In this document: in pieces, positions 1-12,815 of the stretch
Numbering within the stretch: the stretch's first letter is position 1
Layout of the letters: every line of letters starts with the position of its first letter
NCBI GenBank assembly: GCA_038049695.1
Contig: CP142453.1
Span: 18,914,001 to 18,978,000, forward strand
Origin: Cinnamomum chago
Taxonomy: Eukaryota > Streptophyta > Magnoliopsida > Laurales > Lauraceae
Length of the DNA: 64,000 nucleotides
Reading direction: 5' to 3'
Translations under genes and position numbers: made by a program
Notes under the pieces: model-generated
What the model saw: the letters and a program-made list of their open reading frames with translations, nothing else
Told to the model about the DNA's origin: nothing
Database searches by the model: none

Positions 1-1408
1 TTATTGCCCCACTCCAATTCAAAATTGGTATTATCAGAGTAGGGTTGGTCCACACCATAAAACAATTCACAATATATAATAAGTAAACATAATGCATATG
101 TTTGTTCATAACTAAATTAATAAGCCATTTACTCACCAACAATTAATCATTTAACATTTAAGTTATCTGCATATACACTTTGTATGATCATCTCCTACCA
201 ATCCTGGGCCAAGCCCAATTATACATGTCACACGTCCATGAACAGAACCAATAATGGTTGGTTTGTCTATGCCTGAAGGCACACTTCTTATACATCCAGT
301 GGGCCCCGCCGGTCTAAATCACGATCAGGTCTACTCCCTAGGGTTACTCAAGTATATGCTTTACTCTCAATGGATTGGATTCACCTACGGATATCTTTGC
401 TGGGCCCCACAAGATTAACAGACACAATTCAAATTAATAATTTACCCTTATGGTTAATAAAATTGAAGTTTCTGGAAAACTGGTCAGATGGAGACCAGGC
501 CACATGGGACCACCACCACTGGGATCGTCTCTGAGTCTACTTCAAGACGTGGGGTCCTAATCCATGATTGGTTTTGTTAGTGGGTCCCACCATAGATGTC
601 GACCTAAGAGTCTGTTACCGTCAGTTTCACGCCCGTAATACTCCAAATTTGATATCCAGTGGGTCCCACTCCACTAAATCAAGATCAGCCATCTAGGTGA
701 TGGTCGGCCACTACTAAGCTATCACCTTAATGGATCTGATCCATCATCAGATCCTATCCTGGGGTCCACAAATCAAAAACGGACTTGCTGGTGTTTTGAC
801 AACAGTGCTCTATTTTTACAGATTTGTGCCTGTTTAACATATATTCAAGGATTTACACCCTTTATCAAGTTGTAACATTCAAATCATCATTCGAACAATA
901 TCCCTTGCTTCAAAACATATCTTTTATGCCTATGTGATGGTTTTAAAAATCACTGCATAACTGTTAGTAACAGTACAGAACATTTGTTGAATCACATTCC
1001 ATTAACAATCATGTAGATTAACCACCCAATCAATTAGGAAGATCCACTCACCTTTGATACGTGATTGTAGCTCTTGCGATGTGTGGATGCGAATAAGACA
1101 TCAATCTTCATCTCCTTCTCCTAGATTGCAGCCCACAATCTTTCTCAGAATTTTTCCAACTTAAATCACTACAATAGGGTCGTGGGTTTGCTTATGCATC
1201 AATATATAAGGAGAAGGCAAGTCCTAATCCTAATATATCTCTAGTTTCCTCTATTATAGTTGTTATACAACTCCAATCCCAAAACAAACGTGGGACACTT
1301 TCCAATTCCTAATTCCCTAATAAGTAGTATTACTAATCTCATAACAATAGAACCACTAAAGTACTACCTGGGCCAGACTAATCCTGGCCCATAATGCAGG
1401 ATATTACA
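1..1408 (-). mobile_element. 3' LTR (partial) of Ty3/gypsy Tekay element
   Basis: Read on the minus strand, this LTR begins TGTAATATCC at 1408, directly after a purine tract, and runs off the left edge of the window. Bases 1 to about 345 are repeated in inverted orientation at 8521-8870, which confirms that they are LTR sequence. The coding region at 1443-6127 is on the same strand, so this is the downstream LTR. The LTR is longer than 1.4 kb, as is usual for Tekay-type elements. Confidence 0.85.
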
Positions 1409-1423
1409 TACTCCCCTCCTTGG
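1409..1423 (-). other. Polypurine tract of the Tekay element
   Basis: The minus strand reads CCAAGGAGGGGAGTA immediately before the LTR start TGTAATATCC. A purine run at this position primes plus-strand DNA synthesis in LTR elements and fixes the inner edge of the 3' LTR. Confidence 0.75.
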
Positions 1424-1442
1424 AAAATTTGGTCCTCCAAAT

Positions 1443-4400
1443 TTAAAACATACCTGTGGTGAAAAGATGCGGATACTTCTTTCGGACCTCGTCCTCGATC
1501 TCCCATGTAGCTTCATTTGGATCCTGATGTGTCCAGAGCGCTTTGACTAGTCGGACTGTTCGTCTCCGCAACACCCTCTCCTTGGTGTCTACAATTGCAA
1601 CAGGGCTCTCCTCATAGGATAAATCTGGCTGTAAGTTCATTGGTTCGAAATCTAACACATGAGATGGGTCTGGTTCATACTTTTTCAACATGGATACATG
1701 AAACACCTTATGAACTCCAGCTAACTGCGGTGGTAGTTCCAATTCGTAAGCGTTCCCATCGCTCACCCGCCCTGTAATTTTGAATGGTCCAATGTATCTC
1801 GGGCTTAGCTTTCCTTTCTTGCCGAATCGCATCACTCCCTTTGTCGGAGAAACTTTGAGGAATACCGAGTCACCTACCACAAATTCTAATTCTCGTCGGC
1901 GTTTATCTGCATAACTCTTTTGGCGACTCTGAGTAGTCTTCAATCTGTCCCGGATTTTCTTAATATTCTCAGTAGAGGTTTGCACCCATTCAGGGCCTAA
2001 AATCCGCCTATCGCCTACCTCTTCCCAACAAATTGGAGAGCGGCAACTCCTGCCGTACAGGGCCTCGAAAGGAGCCATCTGAATACTCGAATGGTAGCTA
2101 TTGTTATAAGCAAACTCTGTCAGCGGTAACTGCTCGTCCCAACCGTCACTGAAATCTATAGCACAAGCGCGAAGCATGTCTTCTAGAGTTTGATTCGTCC
2201 TTTCCGATTGTCCATCAGTCTGAGGGTGATATGCCGTGCTAAAATTCAGTTTCGTACCCATAGCCTTCTGTAAGCTCCTCCAAAACTGTGAAACAAATCT
2301 GGTATCTCTGTCTGATACAATCGATGCTGGAACGCCATGCAACCTCACAATCTCCCAAACATATGTTTTGGCCAGGTGCTCCATGGTAGTTCTTCCTTTC
2401 AACGGGATGAAGTGCGCTGACTTGGTCAATCGATCCACAATTACCCAAATTATTTCATTTTGCCTTGAGGTTCTGGGAAATCCTGAAATGAAATCCATAG
2501 TGATATGTTCCCATTTCCATTCTGGGATAGGTAATGGCTGCAGCAATCCCCCCGGCTTCCTATGATCAGCCTTCACTTGTTGACAAGTAAAACACCGTCC
2601 AACAAACTCAGTAACATCATTTTTCATACCAATCCACCAAAATCTGATTTTTAAGTTCTGATACATCTTGGTGCTCCCCGGATGGATGATATATCTTGTG
2701 TGATGTGCTTCCTTCAAAATTTCATCTTTGATTTTCCGAATATTTGGGACACAAAGTCTGCCTCGAAAGTATAACACGCCATTAACAACGGAGAAGTCCG
2801 GTTTATTATCCAGTTTGTCGAAGATTTCCACTAGTGCCTTGTCATCTCGTTGATGATCTTTAATTCTCTGAATGAATTCAGGTTCAACCTTGAAACTTCC
2901 CAATAGTACTTTTTCACCAATAGGCCATAAATTTGCATCCAAGTCCTTGATCTCTTCAAGTAGTCGCCACTCAGCAGTAAGACAAGTCATCTGTGCTGAT
3001 TTCCTACTTAAGGCGTCGGCTACAACATTCGCTTTTCCTGGATGATAAATTATAGAGAAATTATAATCTTTCAAGAATTCCATCCATCTTCGTTGGCGCA
3101 AGTTCAATTCTTTTTGAGAAAATATATATTTGAGGCTCTTGTGGTCTGTATAAACTTCAAATTCTTCACCGTAAAGGTAGTGTCTCCAAATTTTCAATGC
3201 AAAAACTACAGCTGCCAGCTCAAGGTCGTGCGTAGCATAATTTTGTTCATGAACCTTTAGTTGTCTGGAAGCATACGCAATCACCTTTCCATGCTGCATG
3301 AGAACACACCCTAACCCTTGTAACGACGCATCACAGTAGATAACAAATCCTCCACTCCCAGCCGGAAGGGCGAGTATTGGTGCCGACGTCAGTTTACCTT
3401 TCAATATTCTGAAGCTACTCTCACACTTCTCGTCCCAAGTGAACGGAACATCCTTCCTTGTGAGTCTGGTCAATGGTCCAGCAATCGTAGAAAATCCTTG
3501 CACGAACCTCCGATAATAACCTGCCAGGCCTAAGAAGCTCCGAACTTTTGAAACATTTGAAGGTCCCTTCCAACTCATAACCGCTTCTATTTTTGTAGGG
3601 TCTACCGACAATCCATCTCCGGAAATAATGTGCCCCAAAAAGGTGACTTGCTCTAACCAGAAATCACACTTACTCAACTTGGCATAAAGCTGGTTGTCCT
3701 TCAAGAGCTGCAAGGAGGTACGCAAATGCTCGCCATGTTCTTGCCTTTCTTTAGAGTAGATGAGGATATCATCAATAAATACCACCACAAATTTATCCAG
3801 ATAGGGTTGAAAAACTTGGTTCATCAATGCCATAAAGGCGGCTGGCGCATTGGTCAATCCGAAAGGCATGACTAGAAACTCGTAATGACCATACCGCGTC
3901 CGAAACGCCGTCTTGGGAATGTCTTCCTCCCTTACTCTCAGCTGATGGTAGCCGGACCTTAGATCTATCTTGGAAAAGTATTTCGCTCCTTGCAATTGGT
4001 CAAACAGTTCATCAATGCGGGGCAGAGGGTACTTATTCTTGATGGTCACTTGATTTAACTGCCTATAATCAATGTACATTCTCAAGGTTCCATCCTTCTT
4101 CTTTACGAACAACACCGGTGCTCCCCATGGGGACACACTAGGCTTGATGAGTCCTTTGTCCAATAGTTCCTCCAATTGATCCTTGAGTTCCTTCAATTCT
4201 GCTGGAGCCATTCGATAGGGTGCTTTGGAAATTGGGGTCGTACCCGGCATTATTTCAATGGTAAAATCGACCTCCCGAAGTGGGGGCAGTCCAGGCAAGT
4301 CATCCAGAAATACGTCAGGGAATTCCCTAACAACTGAAATATTTTCTATACTTAGTTTTGGTTTATCCTCCGAAATGAAGGCTAAAAAGCCTATGCACCC

Positions 4401-5348
4401 ATTCCTCAGTAACTCACCAGCTTTGATGGCTGAGATAACCATTGACCGAACATGTCTCCTTTTTCCCACCAAACTAACATGAGTAAGTCCCTCTAGATTA
4501 AACCGAACTACTTTGTTAAAGCAGTCTAAAATAGCCCGATACCTAGTAAGCCAGTCCATGCCCAGTATAACATCAAAGTCGTTTATACGTAACAATACTA
4601 GGTCAGCCGGCATCAAGGTTTGCCCAATCGCTATCATGCAATCATAAAATATGGTTCTAGTGCATATTTGATCACCCGTGGGTGTAGACACCACTAATGC
4701 ATTAGTCAAAATTGAGGGGGAATTTTCTATCTTGGCAGCAAAAGTATGCGAGATAAAAGAATGGGTTGAACCAGAATCAAATAAAGTACTAGCTTCATAA
4801 TTGGAAATTAAGACCATACCCTCGACTATGTGGTTGGCCGTTTCCGTATCATGGTGCGTCATGGCAAAGAGCCTTCCATTCTGCTGCTGTCCCGTCTGAT
4901 TCCCTCCTTGGTTATTCCTGCTAAGGTTGTAATGCTGTCCTTGGGGTGGGTTCTGCTGATTTCCACGGGGCTGATGTGTCTGATTCTGATAATAACGTTG
5001 GTTTTGTGGACGCTCTCGACCCTGCTGATTTTGCGGAGGTGCTTGTCCTTGTGTCTGGATTTGATTCCTCCCCTGCTTACTGGGACAGTCCTTGACTTGG
5101 TGCCCTTCCTGACCACAACCGTAACATCCACCTTTCCGTTTGGTCTGATTCCTCTCCCTGACCTCTGGACAGTCTTTTACCTTATGACCTCCTTTTCCAC
5201 ACCCAAAGCACACTCCAGGTCTTTTTCGACATTGATTTGTTTCGTGCGATCCCCCGTAATAATTGCAGACCGTCTTGGCTCCAGTTTTCTGTTTCTTATT
5301 GGGGAACTGGTGGCTGGGGTTATCGGCTTTTCCTTCAGTGGACATCAT
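1443..5348 (-). CDS. Ty3/gypsy Tekay-type nucleocapsid-pol polyprotein (element fossil)
   Basis: A single open frame of 1301 residues. In order it shows two CCHC zinc knuckles (about residues 47-60 and 75-88), an aspartic protease motif FDSGSTHSF (about 190), reverse transcriptase with [20 protein letters not shown] and [10 protein letters not shown], RNase H with YCDAS and [15 protein letters not shown], an integrase with an HHCC zinc region and the MDFISGFP core, and a C-terminal chromodomain-like segment ([14 protein letters not shown] ... [17 protein letters not shown]). That domain order and tail are those of Tekay/Del chromoviruses. The frame looks whole. The element as a whole is treated as a fossil because the gag part is broken and one LTR is rearranged. 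Confidence 0.93.
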   Translation of the reverse strand: MMSTEGKADNPSHQFPNKKQKTGAKTVCNYYGGSHETNQCRKRPGVCFGCGKGGHKVKDCPEVRERNQTKRKGGCYGCGQEGHQVKDCPSKQGRNQIQTQGQAPPQNQQGRERPQNQRYYQNQTHQPRGNQQNPPQGQHYNLSRNNQGGNQTGQQQNGRLFAMTHHDTETANHIVEGMVLISNYEASTLFDSGSTHSFISHTFAAKIENSPSILTNALVVSTPTGDQICTRTIFYDCMIAIGQTLMPADLVLLRINDFDVILGMDWLTRYRAILDCFNKVVRFNLEGLTHVSLVGKRRHVRSMVISAIKAGELLRNGCIGFLAFISEDKPKLSIENISVVREFPDVFLDDLPGLPPLREVDFTIEIMPGTTPISKAPYRMAPAELKELKDQLEELLDKGLIKPSVSPWGAPVLFVKKKDGTLRMYIDYRQLNQVTIKNKYPLPRIDELFDQLQGAKYFSKIDLRSGYHQLRVREEDIPKTAFRTRYGHYEFLVMPFGLTNAPAAFMALMNQVFQPYLDKFVVVFIDDILIYSKERQEHGEHLRTSLQLLKDNQLYAKLSKCDFWLEQVTFLGHIISGDGLSVDPTKIEAVMSWKGPSNVSKVRSFLGLAGYYRRFVQGFSTIAGPLTRLTRKDVPFTWDEKCESSFRILKGKLTSAPILALPAGSGGFVIYCDASLQGLGCVLMQHGKVIAYASRQLKVHEQNYATHDLELAAVVFALKIWRHYLYGEEFEVYTDHKSLKYIFSQKELNLRQRRWMEFLKDYNFSIIYHPGKANVVADALSRKSAQMTCLTAEWRLLEEIKDLDANLWPIGEKVLLGSFKVEPEFIQRIKDHQRDDKALVEIFDKLDNKPDFSVVNGVLYFRGRLCVPNIRKIKDEILKEAHHTRYIIHPGSTKMYQNLKIRFWWIGMKNDVTEFVGRCFTCQQVKADHRKPGGLLQPLPIPEWKWEHITMDFISGFPRTSRQNEIIWVIVDRLTKSAHFIPLKGRTTMEHLAKTYVWEIVRLHGVPASIVSDRDTRFVSQFWRSLQKAMGTKLNFSTAYHPQTDGQSERTNQTLEDMLRACAIDFSDGWDEQLPLTEFAYNNSYHSSIQMAPFEALYGRSCRSPICWEEVGDRRILGPEWVQTSTENIKKIRDRLKTTQSRQKSYADKRRRELEFVVGDSVFLKVSPTKGVMRFGKKGKLSPRYIGPFKITGRVSDGNAYELELPPQLAGVHKVFHVSMLKKYEPDPSHVLDFEPMNLQPDLSYEESPVAIVDTKERVLRRRTVRLVKALWTHQDPNEATWEIEDEVRKKYPHLFTTGMF

Positions 5349-5381
5349 TTGAGTTTGCCTCCTTATGTCTTCGATGGCTTC

Positions 5382-6127
5382 TTATGAGACGAAAGCTTTT
5401 CTCAAAGCTTCAGCATAAGTCTTTGGTTCGTGCAGCTTCACGTTCTTTTTGATGTCTGGTCTAAGACCATTCACGAATCGTTCCATCCTTTCTCCTTCTG
5501 TAGCCACTAATGTTTCAGCAAAATGTGACAGCTCTATAAACTTAAGGGCGTACTTGGCTACCGTCAAATTCCCCTGCACCAAAGTTTCAAACTCTCTCCT
5601 CTTCTGAGCCCTAATATGATCCGGTATAAACTTCTTGATAAACTCCCGTTTGAAGAAGGCCAAGTAATCTCTGTTTCTTGTCCATTGAATGACCTCTTGG
5701 CTGCCTTCCACCATTCCTTCGCATCACCTTCCAATTTAAACGCTGCAAGTAAGGCCTTTTGATGCTCTGTACATCCCATAACCTTAAAGATGCCTTCCAT
5801 GTGTTCAGCCCATTTATTTGCATCCCAAGGATTAGTTGTTTCTTCAAAGCTCTTGGGGCGAAATTCATTGAATCTTTTATATAAGGTATCTCTTTCACGA
5901 TTCCTGCTCCCAATAATGCTACCTTCACCCGAACCATCTATGTTGTTACTCTGTCCCTCGTCATTCTCACTTTGATGGTGATAAATAGCAGAGATCTGCT
6001 CTTGAACCTGTGTATACGCTTTCATAAAGCTTTCAAACATTTGCCGAGCGTACTCCGGCATCTCCATAGTTCCACTGTTTGGTCGAACATTGTTGTTCGC
6101 ATTCTCATTCCCAGTAACATTGTCCAT
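5382..6127 (-). pseudogene. gag region of the Tekay element
   Basis: The minus strand encodes a gag-like protein starting MDNVTGNENANNNVRPNS and holding the retrotransposon gag core (FRPKSFEETTNPWDANKWAE, MGCTEHQKALLAAFKLEGDA, EWWKAA, FIPDHIRAQKRREFETLVQG, ERFVNGLRPDI). It lies between the primer-binding site and the nucleocapsid-pol frame, as expected. It carries about one or two breaks, so it is scored as a relic although the similarity is easy to read. Confidence 0.8.
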
Positions 6128-6272
6128 TGTCTTATTCCTTCTGCAGAAGAAAAATTTGTGAGCTAATAGATCATTAACAATGTACTTTACTTAATCTCTA
6201 TCATCGACAACCCCAACGTCCTCACCACGTGCCCTATGGGTTGTTAATTCTTTTAATTTCCCAAAACCTTAT

Positions 6273-6284
6273 GCTCTGATACCA
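6273..6284 (-). other. Primer-binding site (initiator tRNA-Met)
   Basis: The minus strand reads TGGTATCAGAGC a few bases after the end of the LTR (...GGGTCGTGACA at 6288). This is the standard plant primer-binding site matching initiator methionine tRNA and it confirms the minus orientation of the element. Confidence 0.85.
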
Positions 6285-6287
6285 CTT

Positions 6288-8522
6288 TGTCACGACCCAA
6301 ATTCCGGGACCCTGTCGGATATCCGGATCGTGATAACTTGGCAATGCATACCATTCATTTATCAAATTATTCGCATAAGAGATTTGGCATATAAATCAAC
6401 TATAATTCCAATTAATTTAAATAAAGTCAAACAATATAAAAATCTCTAAATAATCAAAATCCTTATGTTCTACTCAAATAATAATGTACTAATCAGCAAA
6501 TCAATTGCTAAACAAAAGCTACATCTTCTGTCACTCATATGAATATTTCTCGCTCTCTCTCTTCAGCCACGCATGCCAAAATCTACGTGCTGAGCGTCAT
6601 CCTGATTTATCCCACCCGCAGTAAGATTACCTGAAGGGGGCAACACAACATCAGTATTACTGGTGAATGAATATTCCTAATTACATAAGCAGCATAAAGC
6701 ATAATATTACATGATTTAATGATAAGTCCACAAAATTGTAGTATTTATCATCATTTTATGTTACTTTGTGGACTTAATTAGGATAATTTGCACTCAATTT
6801 CATAATTTCATGCATTTGAGCATTAAAGTTGAATTTTAGTCAAAATCATCAATATTGCATGAATTTTATGAAATCTTTGGTTTACATCATCTTAGTGTCA
6901 CACCAATTAGCTTTTTGATTCTTGCATCAAAAATCATCTAGTGGTGCATTTATGTGCTTGATCTCATTTGGGTCCCACGCATGCCATTTATGAATTTAAT
7001 TTATACATATTATGACTGAATTATTATTTTTGTAGGGAATCTTCAGTTAATTGGGACCCGCCTTGAAAAGAAACTAAGAGAAGAAATTTACACAGAATGT
7101 CCAAGCCATACCACTTCAAGATGTTTGCACTACCCATGTGGTCCCACACCATTTGCCAAAGCTTTGCTACAAATTCAATTTCAGATTTGAACTTATCAAA
7201 GAGAGTGGGCCATAGCATGAGAAATTTCCAAGTAAGAGAAGAAGAAAGAACCACATGCCCAAGTTGGGATGTTTCAAGGTTGCACATATCTAGTGGGACC
7301 CACATGTGTTTCATGATTGAAGAGAAATCCAAGTTTCAAATTTAAGATTTTTATTAAAGAGAATGTGGGCCCAAGTGAGGAGAATTTAAGAGGAAGTCCT
7401 TGTTGGCTAGGGAATCTAACTAAGCAAGTCTTGTCCAAAAAATTAACATCTCTCCAAAAGTTACTAAGAAACTCACCTTAACTTGGAAAGCAAGAAGAAG
7501 ACTTACCAAAGAAGGAAGATTCTTTTGCTAAAAAAAAGGATCTAGAGAGAAAGAATAGGGAGCTCATGCCCTATTTAAAGAAGGCTTTGGATGTCCAAAA
7601 AAAGCAACCCCCTTCTCCAAAAAAATTATCTCACGCGGAATTCTCTTTCTCTCTCTCTCATATATTCCCTTCTTTCTTTCTTCTTTTCCATTTTTAGCTA
7701 GTTTCTTTTCTCTTTTATTCTTTTGGTAGCCTTGGGCCATGTCCAAGGATTTATTTTGAAGGAGAATCTTTGTGAAGGAGAAGTTGTAATTGCCATGAAG
7801 TATTCAATGAAAATCATATCTTTTGCAATGGAGGAGTAAATTCTTTTGGATCGGAGCACAAAGTGAAGTTAAGTAATTTCATTTTCGTTCTATGTCTTTA
7901 ATTTAATTCTTTTGTCCTTATAATGCATTATTTAATAGAATAATAGATCTGCCTTCGTGCCACAGGCAAACCTCCTCTTTATATTTTTAAATAAATTTCT
8001 TTTTGATCAGTTAATCTTTTTTTGATATGATATACTTAGGTTCTTATACCTTTGATATTTTATGCTTAATTTGTTAACTGACGCTCAAAGTAATTTATGT
8101 TTTTATGAGGTGATGGAGATCTTGGGTTCTTCTGCTTAAGAATTGATTTTTTTTAAAAAGAATATTTTCCGGATTAGAAACATTGAGTTGTTTCTGATCT
8201 GAGTTATTTGCAAGGCAAAAGACAAAATTAAAGTTTGTGGTTTGAGAATTAAAATTAATTAATGGATTCTTTGTTGCTCTGATCTACCTTTATCATTATT
8301 GTTATCTGTTCATCTTGCATAGTAGCCTTATCTCTCATTTAAATATTGATTGATCATTATAAAAATAAATAAATTCAGATTTTTAAATTTTAACTTAGTA
8401 GTGCTCCTTATGGGATCGACCTGTAATTGTCACTATCTCAACAAGATAACTGTGCACTTGCAGTAATTTTAATGGATTGATTTAATTCACATCATTTAAC
8501 ATTATTGAATCAATATATTATA
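6288..8522 (-). mobile_element. 5' LTR segment of the Tekay element with nested solo LTR
   Basis: LTR sequence runs from 6288 (end GGGTCGTGACA on the minus strand) to about 6719, is interrupted by a separate solo LTR at 6720-8494, and resumes for some 25 bases to about 8522. There it meets an inverted segment of the same LTR. The segment 6288-6714 is matched in inverted orientation by 9164-9590. The rest of the expected LTR is not present on this side. Confidence 0.75.
6720..8494 (+). mobile_element. Solo LTR nested in the Tekay LTR
   Basis: A 1775-bp TG...CA unit (TGATAAGTCC ... TTCACATCA) flanked by the exact 5-bp duplication TTTAA (6715-6719 and 8495-8499). No coding domains or internal region were found, so it is a solo LTR. 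Its 3' end, with GGGATCGACCTGTAATTGTC and GTGCACTTGCAG, resembles LTR ends of non-chromovirus Ty3/gypsy elements. A relative in opposite orientation lies at 30644-32737. The two share most of the 3' two thirds but have different 5' ends. Confidence 0.85.
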
Positions 8523-9590
8523 ACCCTAGGGAGTAGACCTGATCGTGATTTAGACCGGCGGGGCCCACTGGATGTATAAGAAGTGTGCCATCAGGCGTAG
8601 ACAAACCAACCAGTATTGGTTCTGTTCATGGACGTGTGACATGTATAATTGGGCTTGGCCCAGGATTGGTAGGAGATGATCATACAAAGTGTATATGCAG
8701 ATAACTTAAAGGTTAAATGATTAATTGTTGGTGAGTAAATGGCTGATTAATTTAGTTATGAACAAATATATGCATTATGTTTACTTATTATATATTGTGA
8801 ATTGTTTTTTGGTGTGGACCAACCCTACTATGATAATACCAATTTTGAATTGGAGTGGGGCAGTAAACAATGAACTTAGTAAGGGTGGGGCGCACACTAT
8901 TGATATGTATATGAGGAAGATTGATAATAATAGTGAGTTGTGGTTGTTATGAGATGATGAGATCCCGGATAGGGGATGTTGGACTTAGTGTCCAAGCCAT
9001 TATAGCGGCTGGTCCATAGGGGACGTGTCTGATGAGACAGGATCATAAGGACCGATATACATGTATACAATAGGCCTTTGAGGCGTGGTAAGGTGCATGG
9101 GCACGGATGTATATTTATGGATGTATTATTGTGCATATAATATATTGATTCAATAATGTTAAATCATGTAATATTATGCTTTATGCTGCTTATGTAATTA
9201 GGAATATTCATTCACCAGTAATACTGATGTTGTGTTGCCCCCTTCAGGTAATCTTACTGCGGGTGGGATAAATCAGGATGGCGCTCAGCACGTAGATTTT
9301 GGCATGCGTGGCTGAAGAGAGAGAGCGAGAAATATTCATATGAGTGACAGAAGATGTAGCTTTTGTTTAGCAATTGATTTGCTGATTAGTACATTATTAT
9401 TTGAGTAGAACATAGGGATTTGGATTATTTAGAGATTTTTATATTGTTTGACTTTATTTAAATTAATTGGAATTATAGTTGATTTATATGTCAAATCTCT
9501 TATGCGAATAATTTGATAAATGAATGGTATGCATTGCCAAGTTATCACGATCCGGATATCCGACAGGGCCCCGGAATTTGGGTCGTGACA
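8521..9590 (+). mobile_element. Inverted partial Tekay LTR
   Basis: This segment is the reverse complement of Tekay LTR sequence. Bases 8521-8870 match the inverse of 1-345, and 9164-9590 match the inverse of 6288-6714. It ends with the LTR terminus GGTCGTGACA at 9590. Together with 6288-8522 it forms a head-to-head LTR arrangement, with a two-base overlap (TA) at the join. At 9590 it directly abuts ATL pseudogene sequence, so this end marks an old insertion border inside ATL-A0. Confidence 0.8.
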
Positions 9591-11216
9591 CCCTCTCTTC
9601 CTCACCAATCCATTCAAAACATCTTTCATATCATCACCATCGTATCATGTTTCACAAGCGCCTTTCTCTTTGTAATCTTCTTTTACATTGTAGTAAAGCT
9701 CTTCTCCAATCAAAACACCTCGACAAGGTCTTCATCCCTAACAAACAGCACCACCCAGATGATCGTGTACAAGGTGATGTCGAGAGTTTAGGTCTTGAAG
9801 AATCTGTGATAAACTCCATCACTATATGTAAATACAAGAGAGGTGGAAGTCTTTTTGAAGGGAATTAGTGCCCCATCTGTCTGAATGAGTTTTGTGAGGA
9901 TGAGAATCTGGGGCTTCTTCCCAATTGCATGCATGCGTTTCATCTTCCCTGCATCTATACTTGGCTGAAATTGAACGCCAATTGCCCGTTGTGCCGAATG
10001 AATGTTATTTCTAATCCAATGAGTTCTCACTGAACGAACCTAAGCTCCTCTTCTTTGAAAATTCCCTTGAGGCCTACCAGAATGGATTACTAGTTTTAAT
10101 TTAAACAATCAATGCAGCGGAAATAAACCAATCAGAAAATATAGAACTAGTTATCTATCAATCACACACCACAAGAAGGCATACACAAGAAATCAAGAGT
10201 TCACGAATAGTTACAAGATATACTCACAAGCTCCTTTACCTCAGTTTGTACTTCGACCTAAGGACTGTAGTTATTCTTGCAAAAAATCCACTGACACGAC
10301 ATCCACCGCGCCTCGTTCTCCTTACTTGATCTCCCCGCACCTTGTCAACTAAAATGATCAATCTTCTACAAGAAAAGTAGAAGCAGCAACAACCTTCTAG
10401 AGTAGCCCTTCAGAATAGTCTCTCAATGGTTCTAGAGAATTAACTCTCTCTAAGATATCTCTAACTCAGATCAATGAGTTGTGTGTGTCGGTGTCTCTTC
10501 TAGGGTTGAGAGTAACACCCTATAAATAGCCCCCAATTCATGCCTTAGACTTAGTGCACAAGTAGGACTCAAACTGGGAAAGATAGTCTCAAAGGGAAAC
10601 TAATTTAGATCAGAATAGAAGACTTTTCCGTTTTCTGCACACCTGTCCGCTCGAGTGGACCCACCATCCGCTCGAGCGGATGAGGTTCTGTCTTGGCATA
10701 AAAATCTTTTGTCAGTGCGTTTGGGCTATCTATGTTGACTTCGCTCGAGTGGATGAGATGTTCGCTCGAGCGGACCCCATTATGGATGATCCAGAAATTC
10801 AGCTCTATTTCTCCAGCTTTCTTCTTCTGATTCTTTTAGACTTTCTTCTTCTGAGTCCTTCCAATCTTCTATTCTTCAGAGTCCTTTTCTAAAAAACATT
10901 ACAACTCAAAAGACCTAGAGTTTTGTCCAACCCATGAATTTTGCCAACACTAAAATACCTAACATTATTCTTCTTCTTCTTCTTCTGGTTCATAAGAAGA
11001 ACCCCAAGATTGTATTGGGCTGGAAATACGTGGGAGCAACGGAGTCGGTGGAATTCACAGCTATACATATGTAGACAAAGCCGCATTAGAAGACTCATCT
11101 TCTCCACATGTGAATTGCGGGTTTGGATCGAAGATTGAGTTGGGTGCAGTTAACCTGGAGAATGATGGTATACAGCTCGTTCGGATTGTGGTTTCTATGG
11201 ATGTGACAAATTTATA
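9591..11216 (+). pseudogene. ATL-A0: RING-H2 E3 ligase pseudogene, 5'-truncated and split by a solo LTR
   Basis: From 9591 the plus strand encodes the membrane span and linker of an ATL protein, then [20 protein letters not shown], a RING-like stretch, and after a solo LTR (10056-10964) the tail with GLEI, HVNCGF and GIQLVRIVVSMD, ending at TAA 11214-11216. The N-terminus is missing because LTR sequence abuts at 9590. A frameshift lies near 9760 in the linker. The codon just before the first RING cysteine is TAG (EGN-stop-CPIC against EGTECSIC in paralogues), and there is another stop just after NPMSSH. The closest paralogue is ATL-B. It cannot make a working ligase. Confidence 0.85.
10056..10964 (-). 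mobile_element. Solo LTR inserted in ATL-A0
   Basis: A 909-bp unit that begins TGAAAATTCCC and ends AATACCTAACA, with near-matching flanks TTCTT/TTATT inside the serine-codon run of ATL-A0. It aligns along its length with 50940-51810. Read on the minus strand the LTR starts TGTTAGGTATTTTAGTGTTGG. It has no internal region. It contains several copies of a palindrome centred on CTCGAG (about 10647-10774). The superfamily could not be decided. Confidence 0.78.
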
Positions 11217-12815
11217 ATGATCATGTGCTAAGTAAACACACTCGGAATGTCCTGAGAACTGGAACAACATATATAGTTAACCTTTTACCTCATATCTTCA
11301 AGTAGTAATTTGAGCAATTCAATCTATTGCACTGCCACAGAAGCAGCATGATATTCCACTTTAGTAGGAGATGAAGCAATCTTCTTGTATGTCTGAAAAC
11401 ATTACCCATTGTGGATATATATACAAGTGTCAATGACACCGCCCAATCTGCATCCTAATTGGATTGGATTGGACCTTCATGATCGTAGAAAATACTATTA
11501 ATCAATGGTTTTTCCAATATATACCATTAAGTATGTCTAACTACAACAAGATGAGGTCACCAGACTCGCCACGGATTTTTTTTTTCCACAACTAGTGTAG
11601 TAAAAGCTTTGAAATGGACAGTCTAGAGGATTTCAACTGGCAGAAAAAAACTTCCGCCGCTAAAGGTCTCTTTTTTTAGTGCGTTTTAGCTCCTGTTACA
11701 TGTATCTCATCAACATCAATGCTAACCATAATCGAACTCTCAACTATGCCTAACCCTCACCCTCACCCTAATCCTTCACTTCCCTAGCCAAGAACTACAA
11801 AATCAACATTAGATTGCTTGAGCTTCACTTAGTAATCCTTCTTTGGGTGACCATACTTTGCACATTTACTACAATTTCGTTGATCCTATTACTTTGATTT
11901 TTGATTAAGTGGCAAAAGACTTATTTTTATTTAATTGTCCATTATTCTCAGAGTTTTCACTTAAATTTTTCTAATTTTTTTTAGGTTTTTTTTTTTTATT
12001 CTTAGTCTTTCAGATAGAACTAACTGAAAGAGGAAGCCTGGTGATTAATTGTGAAGTTAGTTCTTAAACTAACTAGTAATATCTCAAATTAAACTAGATG
12101 ATCAACATGCTTTAGAGCACCGATCTTATTTTCCAATCCTTAAAGTCACACCTCTTTTGGACGCGAATGAACTTTTGCCAAATTTCTGAAGCTTGGTTTG
12201 TTTGTTAGAGACCTTGAATATAAAGATAATTCAACTTGTTCACCATGTGTTGAAGAATATGCAATGCTCTGTTTCATTTGATTCTCCACTATTTTTCACA
12301 TTGTCTCTATCATGGGACATGCTGGCGTAATATCCGTTTACAATCTCCCATATGTCTCAGCCAATCATATAATTCTTTCGACCATGTATATATCTTTCTC
12401 TTTCATTCATTTTTGGGGATCCGACAATTCAACACCGTTTTAATCGTGAAATTGGAGATTGAGTGTTTAAAGGGCATTGAAATGTTAAATTCCTTTGAAT
12501 TTTTTTTTTTTTTTTTTTTTTTTTTTGCATTTTCTCCTATATTTGTGGAATTTAACGTGGAAGAGCTATGCCGACAAAGGCATCGGCATTATTAAGTATA
12601 ATAGTTACATCGCAAGCCTCCTTTTGACTCCACCTTTACCACTACTTGTGTTAAACAAAATCCAAGAAAATTGAGATTTTCTTTCCCAACAAGTACAAGT
12701 TTAAGGTATAAAAATTATATCATCCATCAGATAAAGTACAAAAAATATGCAGTAAAAATGAGACCAATAAATGGTTCAAAATCTTTTTTTTTTTTGAAAG
12801 GTTTTATCCTTTTAA
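11217..12815. other. Intergenic region with faint copia-like traces
   Basis: There is no gene here. On the minus strand, 11280-11470 reads DADWAVSLT and SPTKVEYHAASVAVQ, which resembles Ty1/copia RNase H, and about 11830-11890 reads NCSKCAKYGHPKKDY, which resembles a nucleocapsid zinc knuckle. Both are heavily decayed, so this is a weak call. The rest is AT-rich, with homopolymer T runs at about 11985 and 12500-12527. Confidence 0.4.

Noticed and set aside
7097-7345. 82-codon frame in the solo LTR at 6720-8494
   Set aside because: No similarity, and the related LTR at 30644 does not keep it.
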